The position numbers were made by a program, and so were the translations under genes. Shown piece by piece: positions 8,939-21,240 of a stretch of 64,000 nt of DNA. This DNA is from Ephemerocybe angulata (taxonomy: Eukaryota; Basidiomycota; Agaricomycetes; Agaricales; Psathyrellaceae). The stretch is taken from positions 124,001 to 188,000 of the forward strand of contig JAACJK010000170.1 in NCBI GenBank assembly GCA_013368325.1. The letters are read 5' to 3'. The notes under the pieces are model-generated. The model searched no databases. It saw only the letters and a list, made by a program, of their open reading frames with translations, and was not told where the DNA came from. Within the stretch, counting starts at the first letter, position 1. Every line of letters begins with the position of its first letter.

Positions 8939-11900
8939 ATGGCCCCCAAGATTGCTGAAGAAGCGAAGAAACACAAAGGCTTTGGAGCCTGGATCAAGAA
9001 ACAATGGAATGGACGTGCACTCAGTCGAACGCCTTCACTTCGGGCTTCGAACATGAGTCCGCCGATTCGAGCTGCGTCACAGGAAGGTAAGAATGTTGTG
9101 TCGTCTTGAGAGAGTGGGTACTAAGCTCCTACAGATTTGAATCACAACCTCCGAGCGGAACCTTCGAGGAAGCGCACAATGAGCTTGCCAGGATTGGATG
9201 GTGCGTGAGCGACATCCGAGGCATCCAGACGCGATACTAATGGGCGGATAGAACCGAATCGCATGGACCGTCGAGGGATTGAAACGGATCCTGCCCCCGA
9301 CGAAGCTCCCGTGGGCGGTACGCCTCTTTAACTTCCATTCCAGACGAAAGATCTGAAGGTGTCTCTGATGACCGGTAGACACGACTGGAGACCTCCCGGC
9401 AAGACCCTCAAGGGAAGGCCTTGCCAGCTCGTCGGGGCTGCATGGTGAGTAGGCCGCCCAGAACGTGCAGCATCGATAGTAATAAATGAGCATAGATACG
9501 ACTCGGGTGGGTGCCATGGAAAAGAACCCAGTAAATGGTAGGCGCCTTGACTTGGTTTTTATACAGTCTAGGTCCAACCGAATCTTTCAGACAGGCGCGA
9601 ACCTGCTGGCTCCCACGAGCAGCCCTCTCCAATGAAGGTCGCGCTCAACTTTACGGGAACTCTTCTCAAGAAATTGCCGGAGATCGTGGATGCGAATCCG
9701 GTGAAAGTAGCCTCGAGTCTGGCTAAGATTATTGTCGAGATTACAACGGTACGTCACTCCTTCGATGACCGATTCCCCATTAAAATTCCCGCAGGCGGTG
9801 AAGGATAATATGGACGCCGTAGAGCGACGGATCGCCTTCACGGGTGCACAGCTGCGGATAGTCGATGAAGCGCTGGATGACCCGACAACGTACGATGAGA
9901 AGAAGAACAGTTGGCTGAGGGAATTCAAGAGGTAAGCGTCGATAGCGTTCTATAGTCTGAATACTAACGCGATTCAGTACTTTGGAAGGAGAATTTAAGA
10001 AGCTGTCCCAGCTCAGCGAGGAGTGGCTGGCCAGGAAGATCCTTGATCACGAGGACGAAAAAAAGCGCATCGCCGACATATTTGAACGTGTCAATGAGGC
10101 CAGGATACAGTTCGAGGTCTGTCCTTTCCATATCGTCGGCCACGGACTGCCTCTCACCGTCATCATTAGCTTGGGACCGGGATAACAGTCCATAAGGCCG
10201 TGGACGCTATTCAGGGCGATCTCAAGGTTTGCTTATCCCTCGGTTCCCTCCTTTGAATGTCTGGCTAACATAATGAACAGCTAATGCTCCTAGATCGTCT
10301 CAAGGCCTCTCATAGGGCTGATCACAAATATCATCTTGGGGCCAAGGACCGAGAGAGGCTAATTCGCGCCGTTTGTACCCCCGGAACCCGGGTCGACATA
10401 CTCGGCCGTGTGGTCCAGTGGGGCAACGACACGTCTTCGGAGAGTCCCAGCGTTTATTGGCTGTTTGGACCCGCCGGATCGGGAAAGAGCACTATTGCGC
10501 TTACGGTGGCCCGTCGTTTCGAGTTAACGGGTGATGAGCGCGACACCATCAAGCTGGGTGGGAACTTCTTTTGCTCACGCCTGTTTGACGAGACAAGAAC
10601 AGTCACTCATATCGTCCCTACCATCGTATATCACTTGGCGCTTCGCTGCGCGGCATTCGCAGAGACTCTCCGTGGGAGCGGCCTGAGCTTCGACGTCGTT
10701 GATCAGGATCCCGCCATCTAGCTGAAGGAGCTCCTTGTCGATCCCTGGTGCAGGTCGCAGCTCAAGAACGATGGCTCAGCTGACCCCGGGAGGTACCTCA
10801 TCGTCGTTGATGCCCTTGACGAGATCGAGGGTAAGGACGGCTCAGAGTTTTTACGAGGCCTGCTCAATGTTATTCGGGAGAACAAGCTTCCCAACCTCAA
10901 GTTCTTCATCACCAGTCGTTCAGATCCAGATCTCGTAACTCGCGTCGAGAGATTTGAGCGGAAGGAATGGTGTCGGCTCCAAGATGTCGAGGAGGAGATT
11001 GTCACAGCCGACATTGCGAGGTATCTCCAGACCAACCTTCCCCACTTCAAGTCGGATTCCGGCGAGATGAACTATCTTTTGGAGTTCTCAGGCCGACTGT
11101 TCATCTGTGCAGTGACACTCGTCAGATATTTGGGAGCTCTTTCACTGCATGAGCAGAGGCAGGCATTGGCGCCTCCCTTTCTGGGGTCATCCAAATCGCA
11201 GCAGCGGACCCTCAGTGCCACTCGCTTGTTGGACGCTCTATACCCAGATACTGGCCGAAGCCTTTGAAGGATTCGACTCGGACTTCCGGACTAATCGCCT
11301 CAGGGTATTGCACACACTCCTTCCCACTGCCGAACGTACTACCCCCTCTACCGTTGCATCACTTCTCTTTCCCGAAGATCCTGCTTTCGTCAGCACACCT
11401 GAATTCTCCTCCACCACGGTTGTAGACGATGTCATCTCTCGTCTTCACGCTGTTCTCTACGCCGACGAGAACCAGCTCGTTCTCTCCTACCACAAGTCCT
11501 TTACCGACTTCATCTTCGATCCAGATCGCTCCAAGGAGTTCTGTTGCAGCCAGGCAGCGCTCCATGAGCGTCTCGCCGATGGTTGTTATCGTATCATGAA
11601 AGCGGGTCTCCGATTCAATATGGCGAGCATAGCGTCCTCATTTTTACTCGATAAAGAGAACACCGAGCTTGCCAAGCAGGTGAAATGCAACATTACCGAT
11701 GAATTAGCCTATTCCTGCCGACATTGGTCATTCCATTCATTAGCCGTGACCCCGGCAAACGAATCACTGGTTCTCCTGCTCTCCGATTTTCTTCAACTTC
11801 GGGCATTGTTCTGGATCGAGGCTATGAACCTTCTTGGATGCGTAGGTCTGTGTGACCAAACTCTAAGGGCGATTGGGAAGTGGGTCGCACTGGTGAGTTC

Positions 11901-13855
11901 TTATAATCGAACATTGCACCAAAGCCTGCTCACTGACCACTATATGCGAGCAGGAGAATAGCACCTTGGCTCGAATCTGTGGAGAGGCAGCCTCGTTTGC
12001 ACTATATTTCAGCGGAAGCCCTTCGTCACTATCGACCCCTCATTTGTACGTCTCAGCACTAGCAACTTGGCCTGGGAAGGGGGACATATGCGAGAGCTGG
12101 AGGAGGCACTTCCCGAAAATTCCTGGATTCAACGCAAGAAGCCCTCGGGTGGGCCACACGTTGATGGAAATCAATGTCGGAAGTTGTGTCAGCGCCGTCG
12201 CAGTGTCGGGGGATGGTAGGATAATTGCATCTGGGACGCAGAATGGCCTGGTGCATCTGTTGGATGCATCGACGGGGAAGGTTCAAACTATATTGAAGGG
12301 TCACACTCATTGGGTTAGGTCAGTCACGTTCTCGTGGGATGGAACTCGGGTCGCCTCTGGGTCCTATGACAAAACAGTCCGGGTATGGGATGCATCAACA
12401 GGGAGGGCAGTGAGCATACTGCGGGGCCACAGGGGTTGGGTTAATTCTGTCGCATTCTCAGGGGATGGAACTGGGATTGTCTCTGGGTCCTATGACAAAA
12501 CAGTCCGGATTTGGGATGCATCAACAGGGATGGCGATAGGCGTGGTGGTGGGCCACAGTGATCGTGTTACGTCAGTCGCATTCTCAGGGGATGGAACTCA
12601 GATCGTCTCTGGGTCGCAAGACAGAACGGTACGGGTATGGGATGCATCAACAGGGATGGCGGTGAGGTTACTGGAGGGCCACACCGATTATGTTACCTCA
12701 GTTGCCTTCTCGGGCGATGGAGCTCGGATTGTGTCTGGGTCGCACGACAGCACGGTCCGGGTTTGGGACGCATCGACAGCGTTGGCGAAGAGTGTACTAC
12801 TGGAGGGTCACAGTGATCGGGTGACTTCTGTTGCATTCTCAGGGGATGGGACTCGGATCGTCTCTGGGTCGCAGGACAGAACAGTCCGGGTATGGGATGC
12901 ATCAACAGGGAAGGCAGTGAGCGTACTGGAGGGTCACCGTGATTGCGTTAAATCTGTCGCATTCTCTGAGGATGGAACTTGGATCATTTCTGGGTCGCAC
13001 GACAGAACGGTCCGGGTTTGGGACGCATCGACGGGGGCGGCGATGAGTGTACTACTGGAGGGTCAGAGCAATCGGGTGACATCTGTTGCATTCTCGGGGA
13101 ATAGAACTCGGATCGTCTCTGGATGGGACGACAGAAAAGTCGGGATTTGGGATGCATCAACGGGGAATGCGATGAGCGTACTGGAGGGTCGTCGGACTCG
13201 GGTTAGTTCGGTCGCGTTCTCAGGGGATGGAACTCGTATTGCCTCTGGGTTGGATGATGGAACGGTCCGGGTTTGGGATTCATTAACCGGGATGGCGATG
13301 AGCATATTGAAAGGCCACAGGGATCGGGTTACCTATGTCGCATTCTCAGGGGATGGAACTCGAATTGTCTCTCGGTCGGAAGACAGAACTGTCCGGGTGT
13401 GGGATGCATCGACAGGGGTGGCAATCAGTGTACTGGAGAGCCACAGCGATTGGGCCACACCTGTCTTATTCCCGGGAGATGGGACGCCGGACGACGGAAA
13501 GGCCCGGATTCAGAATACATCAACGAGGGTGGCGATGAGCGTACTGGAGAGTCACAGCGATTGGGTTAAATCCGCCCCATTCTCAGCCCATAGAAGTCGG
13601 GTCATCTCTGCGTCAGACGACAGAGAAGTGAACATTTGGGATGCGTCGACGCTGATGCGGATGAACGCACTGGAGGGTCCAAGGACTATGGTCAATGCCG
13701 TCGCATTCTCAGGGGATAGAACTCGAATTGCCTCTGGGTTGGATGACAGAACGGTCCGGGTTTGGGATGCAAAGAGCATATCGGCGGAGGGTCACAGCGA
13801 TTGGATCAGGTCGGTCGCGTGCTCAGAGGACGGAACTCGGGTCCCAGGATCGTGA
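8939..13855 (+). pseudogene. NLR1: decayed NACHT-WD40 STAND gene
   Basis: Intron-split gene with the same plan as NLR2. Exons by splice consensus and homology: 8939-9086, 9135-9200, 9252-9317, 9379-9444, 9496-9537, 9591-9748, 9795-9931, 9978-10116, 10170-10226, 10281-11892, 11954-13855. An N-terminal helical region precedes a NACHT ATPase with P-loop GPAGSGKST (10471-10497) and Walker B-like IVVDALDE (about 10800), then about 13 WD40 repeats. Three lesions: an in-frame TAG at 10719-10721 where NLR2 and NLR3 have Gln; a 2-nt loss near 11231-11236 that shifts frame; and loss of the 3' end, because after about 13847 the sequence changes into a dispersed repeat and the conserved C-terminal tail is missing. 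Repeats 11-12 of the propeller are also degenerate. STAND proteins of this class act as ligand-gated switches in fungal non-self recognition; this copy should be non-functional. Confidence 0.9.
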
Positions 13856-14430
13856 CATTGGGTTCTTCGAGCCCTGCGTTGGGGATGAATGGAGATGGCG
13901 CTAGCTAACAAGGAAGTACATGGAGGGAAGGATGGAATGTGTAGAGGTGTTGTGGGTGGATATCGAAGGGGGTGGACGTGGGAGACGTTTTCGGCCACTA
14001 CTGCCCCTCCTCTCGCATGTCCTCGACACGCGCTCGTCGTCTCTATATCATGATGCGCCAACGACCCCCAGCGCCGGATCGCCGATCGCCCTCCCATCTC
14101 ATCTCATCGTTTCCGACGTCGCCCAAGCCAAGATCGTGAAATTGGGCTCGAGCCCTGCCTTGGGCCCGCTGGGGGTACGGCTGGCAAAAGGGGAGAATCA
14201 TAAAGGAGATGGAGCGTGAAACGGTGTCGGGCGCATTTAAAGAACGCGCCCGCAGTCCATGCGAAACTCGCCGTCCGACAATGCCCCTCCAGCGCCGTAC
14301 CACCTCGTGGACGCGCAGCACCCGTTATCGATGTTGACATAGCGGACGATCGTGTGACAGTGGGGTCGATCCTAGGGCTGGGGTTGGCGGGGGGCAGCCG
14401 GAGAACGGGGGACATGGGGTAGACGCATGG
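13847..14430. repeat. Dispersed repeat block fused to the NLR1 3' end
   Basis: From the word atcgtgacattggg onward the sequence matches 22280-22400 (ctgcgttggggatgaatgga, gctagctaacaagga, tgtgtagaggtgtt). A second diverged copy of the same words lies at 14130-14480. No gene is supported. Confidence 0.7.
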
Positions 14431-15450
14431 GGCGTGAAACGGTGTAGAGAGGTGTGGGTGGATATCGATGGGGAGAAATGGATGCGAAACGTTCTCGGCG
14501 GCAAGCCCGCTGGGAATCGCGGATCGCGAGGCGACACCTACTAACTACGCGACGGTTTGCCAAAACGCCATCCACCACTCTCTTCTACTCTCCTCTATTC
14601 GTCATCGACAGCGCCCACCCTATCTTGGAGGAGTTCTTCCCGCTCGAGTAGCAGGCGCGTCCTTCACCGACACGATTCTCTTCGATTCAGCTGGCGCCAT
14701 GCTTGGGATCGTGTGTGTGGACGAGAACGACTGCGACCGCGAGGGATGAATGGGGTCGAGGGTGACGGCGGGGCGGGTGGGTTGTGCAGTATCAGTGCGT
14801 CCTCCAATGTCGGCTAACGCCAGCTCAACTACCTCCATCTGGACTCTATCCTCATTCAAAACGTCCTCGGGCCATCGAGCGGGGTGTGTGTGTGTTGCCG
14901 GTGCGCATGCCAACCCTGGGTGCGCTCTTGACGAGCAGCAGGTGCGTCATTTTAATCTCTCCAGACTCCTTATCCCTCTCCCTCCATCGTTTCTCGAGCC
15001 CTTGGACAACGCAAGTGTGCGCTGTACGCGATCTCTAGACATTTTGGTGGGAGTGTTAGTGCAATCCCCTCGCCATGCCGTTGAAAGGGCGGTAGGTATG
15101 GACAGCTCTTCGCGTGAATCGAGAACGTGCACCGAAAGTCGAGCAGTTCGTCGCTCTCAAGTGCGCCTTGGCGCCTGCTGCAGGTGCCTCTCCCACTGAT
15201 TCGCGAAGCCGTCCTCTCCGACTCGGTTGGTATGGGGCCGGCGAACATCACCTCATACTCCAGAGGATGACCTCGGAGGAGCTCAGCGTGGTATCCGCAT
15301 CGCTGGAGCGGGAGCCTGGGTACTGTACTGAAGTATAAGCGCGGTACGCGGATTCGGTACAGGTAACGACGGGGACGGCGATGGGTGGGGTCGACGGTGG
15401 GGCGGGTGGGTCGTGCGCGATTGGAAAGTCGGTTCTACCGTCGAGCGACG
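14431..15450. repeat. Repeat block colinear with 22.4-23.4 kb
   Basis: Sub-blocks appear in the same order in both places: gcgacaccta/actacgcga, the caggcgcgtccttcaccgac word, the tgtgtggacgagaacgactg word, the 100-bp core (here 14950-15070), and the segment around gagcagttcgtcgctctcaa. Multiple indels make this an old duplication. Non-coding by eye. Confidence 0.7.
14950..15070. repeat. Dispersed 100-bp core repeat, copy 2
   Basis: Core words ctccctccatcgtttctcga, ttggacaacgcaag and gatctctagacattttggtggg, shared with the other copies. Confidence 0.6.
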
Positions 15451-15484
15451 TAGTCCCTGTACGCTGACACCGTGTGCGTCATTA

Positions 15485-15615
15485 TGCAGCTGGGTTTCCA
15501 CTCCACACCTACAGATGGCAGGCCATTCAGGATTGTACGTCTGAATGCACCGTGGTCAGCCATGCACATGCGTCAGAATGGATATCTAATTTTAATCTGC
15601 GCGCATGGGCGCTTA
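15485..15615. repeat. 130-bp direct repeat also at 23870-24000
   Basis: Near-identical segment (gcagctgggtttcca ... caggccattcaggattgtac ... gtcagaatggatatct ... gcgcgcatgggcgc). Its better conservation than the surrounding block suggests a younger or constrained segment. Confidence 0.75.
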
Positions 15616-15744
15616 ATTGCGTTTCGGTCTAGGGTGTACGCTCGCTGGCATTCTCATTGTGCATGTGTATCAACCACCCGTCGCCTCTCATACGGTTGGG
15701 CAGGCTCGTCGGTGTTCTCGCCATCTACGGCTCATTGCTTCGCT

Positions 15745-15870
15745 CCAGGTGCGTCGCTTAAATCCCTCCTTCTGGCTCTCCCTCCATCCTTTCTCGAGCT
15801 CTTGGACGCCGCAAGTCCTTTTTGCGGTGTGCGTTGTCTCTAGATACTTTGGAAGGAGTGTGATCCCTGT
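15745..15870. repeat. Dispersed 100-bp core repeat, copy 3
   Basis: Same core words as the other copies (ctccctccatcctttctcga, cttggacgccgcaag, ctctagatactttggaagga). The stretch 15871-16295 after it contains nothing recognisable apart from the 3' flank of the minus-strand CHAT gene. Confidence 0.6.
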
Positions 15871-16295
15871 CGCTGTGTGTCTACATATCATGGGTGGGGT
15901 TGTTTCGCCACGCGGCTGATGCAGAATTGGGCTGGTTCAAGAGTCTATGCCAGACTTATGGTCGATCATGGAATGTCCCTGATGTGGGGTCTCGATTGTC
16001 GTTTTAATAATTTCTCCATCCTGCTATATATTCCCTTGTGCGTCGGGCGGAGCATCGGTGAATCTTTGAACGAGCGACGGGGATATCTACCTGGGCCCCA
16101 TGGGCTCTGCATGTGACGAGCAGTAGATTACGATCTTTCCTCAAACTGTGAAGCATAGAATTTAGAAGTCAGTCATGCTACGAAGAAATCCGATAGAGGC
16201 TTAGAATGCGCATATGGGCGGTGGTACTAGAATTTAGAAACCACACGCAAAGAGGGATAACCTGAGCCGCAGAGAATAAACGAAAATTATGGAGC

Positions 16296-19159
16296 TCACA
16301 AGCCGAAATGAACGAATGGAATCCAAGTAAGTAGGGATTTATCCGAGACATCGAGACCGAGGCGCAGTTTCTCGGTGGCATGATGTAGAGCAACGGCTGA
16401 GTGCCTCCCATCAAAGGTATCAACGCCGTCCTCACCCCCACGAGTGAATAGATACTCATAGAAGCTCGTGGCGACATCCTGTCCAGCCTTGTCTCCAATC
16501 CCCCACATTGTGCCTACAACGCGACGGTATCCCGCGGCAAGCATCCCAGCTGCGAGATGAACAGCTTCGTCAGAAAGTATTTCCTTGCCTGTACTTGTCT
16601 GACACGCTGATAAGAAAGCGAGGTCAGCGTGTTTCAGATTGGATTTGAGGATGGTGCCGAGCTCTAGGGAGCCCTTATGGAAAAGGAAGCGGCTCTGGAG
16701 GGGTTCTGCTGCATTTTGCGATCCGTGGCATGCGAGATGGATGCAGCTGAACGCTTGCATGTGCTCGAGACATTCGGCGACCGTCAGCTCGTCCCCCTCC
16801 AGCTTGAGTGCCTTTATCCCCCTCTCTTTAGCTTGTTCGAAGATGCACCGGATCTCCCATGTTGTCCCAGGGATAGATTGAGCGCCATATACATTCGGCT
16901 GACTTGTCAAGAATAGCCCCGATGATGCCGAGTCAACCAGGCGATGATTCTTGACTCGGTCGGTGAGAGCTGTGATGGTTGGAGTATAGGATGATACTGC
17001 GTAATCGTTCACACATTCCAGATTGGAGCCCGTATATATCCCGGCAGCGTGAAGGGGGAGGAAGGAGAGAGCACCTGTTGGGCACCACCAGAGCCTCGGC
17101 GGCACCTCACCAGTCGCCCTGTCGACTTTCTATCTCATATGTTAACGCAGGAAGATAAGAACGAAAATGGAATGATACTCACCGAAAATCCAAGAGCGTC
17201 TAGAATTGGCCTCACCACCTCCTCAAACAGACCCCGAAGCACTCGATGTACGGAGAGATCCTCGCCCCGTTTTTTGATGGGTGCGGGGCGCACTCCTCTC
17301 GGCTCTACTTCTCGACTGCGTAGGCTATGGCTGCGTAACTGAGTGTCCAAGATGGTGCGGTATGTGTTGGCTTTCTGGGTTGAGAAGTTGGAAAGGGGGA
17401 TTTGGAGGGGTTCGTCCAGGCCGGCCAAGAGCGCAAGGGCATCGCAACGAAGCTCATCAACATTTATGAGAATGATCGGGCCTGATTCCGGCAGATGCTG
17501 CATAATGGCAGAACATGGCGATGGCATGAGAAAGGATTCAAATCCAGGAATCGCCCTTGCTTGTTTAAGGAGCTCATCCCGCTTTCTTGCGAGGTCCAGG
17601 TGGACACGAGCTTCACCCTCCAGCGAGATCTTCTCCGACAGCGGCATACTCAGGTGTGACTGTTGTCGCGACGTTCCGGCGTCGTCGAGTGCCCTCGAAA
17701 TATCCTCGATACTCTGTGCAAGAGTTTCGTCGTGAAGCCGTAAGTCTTCGAGTGGAGTACGGAGGTTGTTGAGTTGACCCCAGACGAGACATCGTCCTTG
17801 TTCGAGCCACTCAACGGCCTTATCTACTCTGTCGATATTGCATGCCATGGCAGCAGCCCTGGGACCTAAACCAGAGGTATTTTCGAGTTGGCTATGTCGT
17901 CCTCGTACCGTTCTCTCGAGGCCTGCCATTGAAGCAGCCAAACCCAATGCTCTGTCGACTGCGTGTATGAGGTCGGTGGACTGGGGACGATGTTTGAACA
18001 AGCTGGTAGCCCAATGTTTGGTGGCAATGAAAAGAGTTTGCGGGAGACCGACGGTGGAGGTTGCTGCGGCTTTATAATATAATAAGCTTGACTCCAGATA
18101 CTCGCTTTCGCCGCTAGAAATGAAACGGTGGTAAAACGAGCCTCCCAAGCTCATGAGTGTGATCGGCAAGCTGGGATGCCACTTTGGGGTTAACTCCAAT
18201 GATCTCTCAAACACTGCGATAGCCTCAACGATGTCAGGAAGCTCGGCTGTCTTTTCGAAGCGTCGAACGAGCAACCCTCCCAGGTTCGTGAGCCAGGATG
18301 GCAGTTTGGGATGTGCCCGGGGAGTGATCTCAACTACTTTCCGCTGCACTGAGATGGCACCGGCGAGATCCGAAAGCTCCTTTGACCGATCGAAGCGGCG
18401 GAGGAAAGCAGCCCCTAGGTTGTTGAGTCTACTCGTCGATTCGGGATGGCCTTGGGGAGTGGTCTCCACCGCATTCTGCAGCGCAGAGATGGCATCAGAT
18501 ATGTCCGAGACCTCCTTCGTGCGCTCAAAACGGCGGAGAAAGGCTCCCCCGAGGTTGTTGAGATGGTATGGGAAACTAGGATGAGCCTGAGGAGTGAGCT
18601 CTGCCGCTTTCTGCAGTGCTGAGATGCACTCGGCGATGTCCGAGAGATCACCCGTCCGTTCAAAGCGGTGAAGGAACGAACTGCCGAGGCTGTTGTGGAG
18701 GACTGGCAAGCCGGGATAGCCATGGGGACATATGTCCACTGCTCTCTGCAGCGCTGAAATGGCGGAAGCAATATCCGAGAGCTCCGCCGTACGTTCAAAC
18801 CGACAGGCGAACGAGAGTCCAAGATTGTTGAGCAGGGCAGGCAGATCAGCGTGCCCCGGGGGCATGCTATCCACCGCTTTCTGCTGCACTGCAATCGCAT
18901 TGGCGATAACAGGGAGTTCCCCTGTCTGTTGGAAGCTGCGAGACAGTGAGAGTCCGAGGTTCCTGAGTCGGCCTGACAGGTTGGGATGGCCTGGAGGAGT
19001 GAGATCCACTGCTCTCTGGAGCATTCTAGTCGCGTCCGTCAGGGCTGAGACGTCTCCAGTCCGATCGAAAGAGTTCAACCGCCGAAGGCCTTGGTTATGA
19101 ATCTGGGCCACAACAGCTACATAAATACTGTAAGCTGACATGTCGCCTGCCTGCGCCAT
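16296..19159 (-). CDS. TPR-CHAT protein (caspase-like fold)
   Basis: Read on the minus strand. Exon 19159-17183 joins exon 17129-16296 across a 53-nt intron (17130-17182), giving about 936 residues. The first half has at least seven tandem TPR-like units of about 50 residues built on NNLG...RFERT..LSDI..AISA, a protein-binding scaffold. The last 280 residues are a CHAT domain, a caspase-clan fold: the His motif HLACHG (about 16723-16740) and the Cys motif LSACQT (about 16600-16620) supply a complete His-Cys pair, and the protein ends with the WIPFVHFG signature usual for this family. TPR-CHAT proteins are proteases in several prokaryotic defence systems; substrates in fungi are not established. 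The ATG at 19159 is conservative; the gene probably continues upstream (see 19170-20505). It lies between two NLR genes. Confidence 0.85.
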
Positions 19160-19169
19160 CCGGACACTC

Positions 19170-20505
19170 ACTGTTTGGCATCTGACTTCCTTCGGGGGGT
19201 ATTTCAACACATTTCCACGACATCGTCAGCTGCATCCCGGCATCGCACATCTCCATGGCCTGGCTGGTTCCTGTAAATGGCATCAGTGACTATTCTTAAT
19301 TATCTGATAATGGCTAGTGCCTTTACCGTCCTCGAAATGCATAGTTTCGCCTTTCATCTCCGAGGTATACAGATGGATGACTCCGACGTTCTTGCCCTCG
19401 CCATTCTTGACACTGCATTGGATTGCATCGGTCTCGCCAGTGCTTCCGAGAATCACAACTCAGCTATTGATTCTCAATAACAGGGTCGTAACACTCACAT
19501 TTCTATGTAGTCATCCATTTCCCAGCGCCCTGGCGCAACGTTCACAAGTACAAATATCCTGTCCTGCCCTGATTCCGGGATAGTAGATATGCAAAGCTCT
19601 GCCAACCTCATTGGGGTCTCGCGGGCCCCTCCCTCGATACTTCCGGTACACTGAATGATTGTATCTGGAAATAATGGGTTAGCCGAAGCCGAAGTGGACG
19701 ATCGACCGATTGCCATGCGCCTCCGTACCTGTCATAAGAAATTGGCTTCGGTTGAATGGTTTAGTTAGTATATAACTCTCATGCAGCCTTCCGTAGGAGG
19801 CGACTCACCATCTTCTACACCTGTCGCCAGCGGGGGAGCTTCTACATGTAGTCAGATCCAGATTCCAAAACAATATAGTTTGGGAAATTCGAGTCAGCGT
19901 ACTCTGGGTGTTCCATGGCGTATACGTATGCGTCAAGGTTTAAGGCTGTTTATAACGTCTCTCACTGGCACTATATGCTCCCCCCTCGAAATGAACGTGG
20001 CTCCCGGCACAGGATTGCACACCTATCCCTAAATAAGGCTTATTCAAAGTGAAGTTACCGATATGAATTGATGTCTTCTATCAGTCGCACAGCCGTATAC
20101 ACCTGTCCTCCCTTGGGGACAGAGCATGCGGAGACTGCCAACGAACGTTGTTGCACGGACTCTAGCCTATTTCATCTTACTTTACACAGCTTCGTTAAAG
20201 AGGGGACAAAAAAATATCTACATATACGGCACAGATCGCCCAACTCGCTGGATCGTGTCAGGGGCGCCTATTTCACAATCGATCAGAAGAGTACTCCCGC
20301 CGAGTAAGCGTGTGCAGGATTGGAGAAATAAATCCACGTCCTGAACGAAATTTAAAGAGCAAATGCTTCTCGTCGATAACACCTGTAGCTTCAAAGTTCC
20401 GCCTTTCAGAGGTAGAAACGAGAGATGGAAGAGGGCCCATGAACCTGATTCCTCATGGAACGGCAGTGGCAAGGCTGTGTTATGGGCGTCTAATGTGTAT
20501 TTCAT
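19170..20505 (-). CDS. Probable 5' exons of the TPR-CHAT gene
   Basis: Three minus-strand stretches look coding and end at splice-like sites: about 20500-20385 (SGSWALFHLSF core), about 19665-19500 (CTGSIEGGARE ... RWEMDDYIE) and about 19460-19335 (ILGSTGETDAIQ ... MKGETMHFEDG, ending on GTAAAG). A further stretch at 19265-19175 could splice into the frame of the TPR exon through a roughly 40-nt intron. The beta-rich pattern resembles the C2-like N-termini of fungal TPR-CHAT proteins, but exact exon borders and phases were not all resolved, so the joined product is tentative. Confidence 0.45.
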
Positions 20506-21240
20506 GTGCCGTCACAAAATAGGTGCAAGTATGTTACCCGTGTGAGCCAGCCTAGCCTAAGTCGTATGTGTACTGCCAACTGTGTACAAAAAGGGTATGG
20601 AGTGCATACAAGTGCGAAAGCCAAACAGTACCCAGGCCGTGAGGCCCAGCGCTTAATTGTGTTTGACCAGCTATAGGGTAAAATGGGTGGAGACGTGAGC
20701 AATGCATCGCCTATGCATCTTCACCTTACTGGCATAATGTTGTAGCAGTGCCTCGTGTTGCCTCGTGCCTGGTGCAGTGATTATCGGAGATTGGGTTGCA
20801 AAGTCAAAATAGGCGCTGTAGCCTCTCTATGGTGATATCAAGATCAATCTTGACATTTGGCTGGGTGCGAGAAAGGTTCGGTAATCCTGAGACCCCTTTA
20901 TATTCGGCGGGAGAACCATGCTGGAGGTCCGTAGCAGGTCAGACTTCATTGAAGGTAAGTCCCACGATCGAAGGTACCAGTTAGTGGTGTAAGCGCAGGA
21001 CTGGAAGGTCTGTGTGTGTATGCCAGATTTTTTTACCATATGACGGTGGAACCTCCATGGCCTGGGACTATCGTGGACCTGTCTTTGGTGAGGTGATAGC
21101 GAAGACGGGCAATGGAGCTGATGTAGTACCTGCTCGCTCTGGAACGCGTCCGTCATGAAGGGCCTAGACAATACCACAATGGCCAATGTTCGTTATACAT
21201 ACCTGGAATGAGCAATAATAATATTGCTGTCGATTTCACC
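20506..21240. other. Intergenic, no gene recognised
   Basis: Minus-strand reading frames exist but show no family signature. The TPR-CHAT promoter, or further 5' exons, may lie here. Confidence 0.4.
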
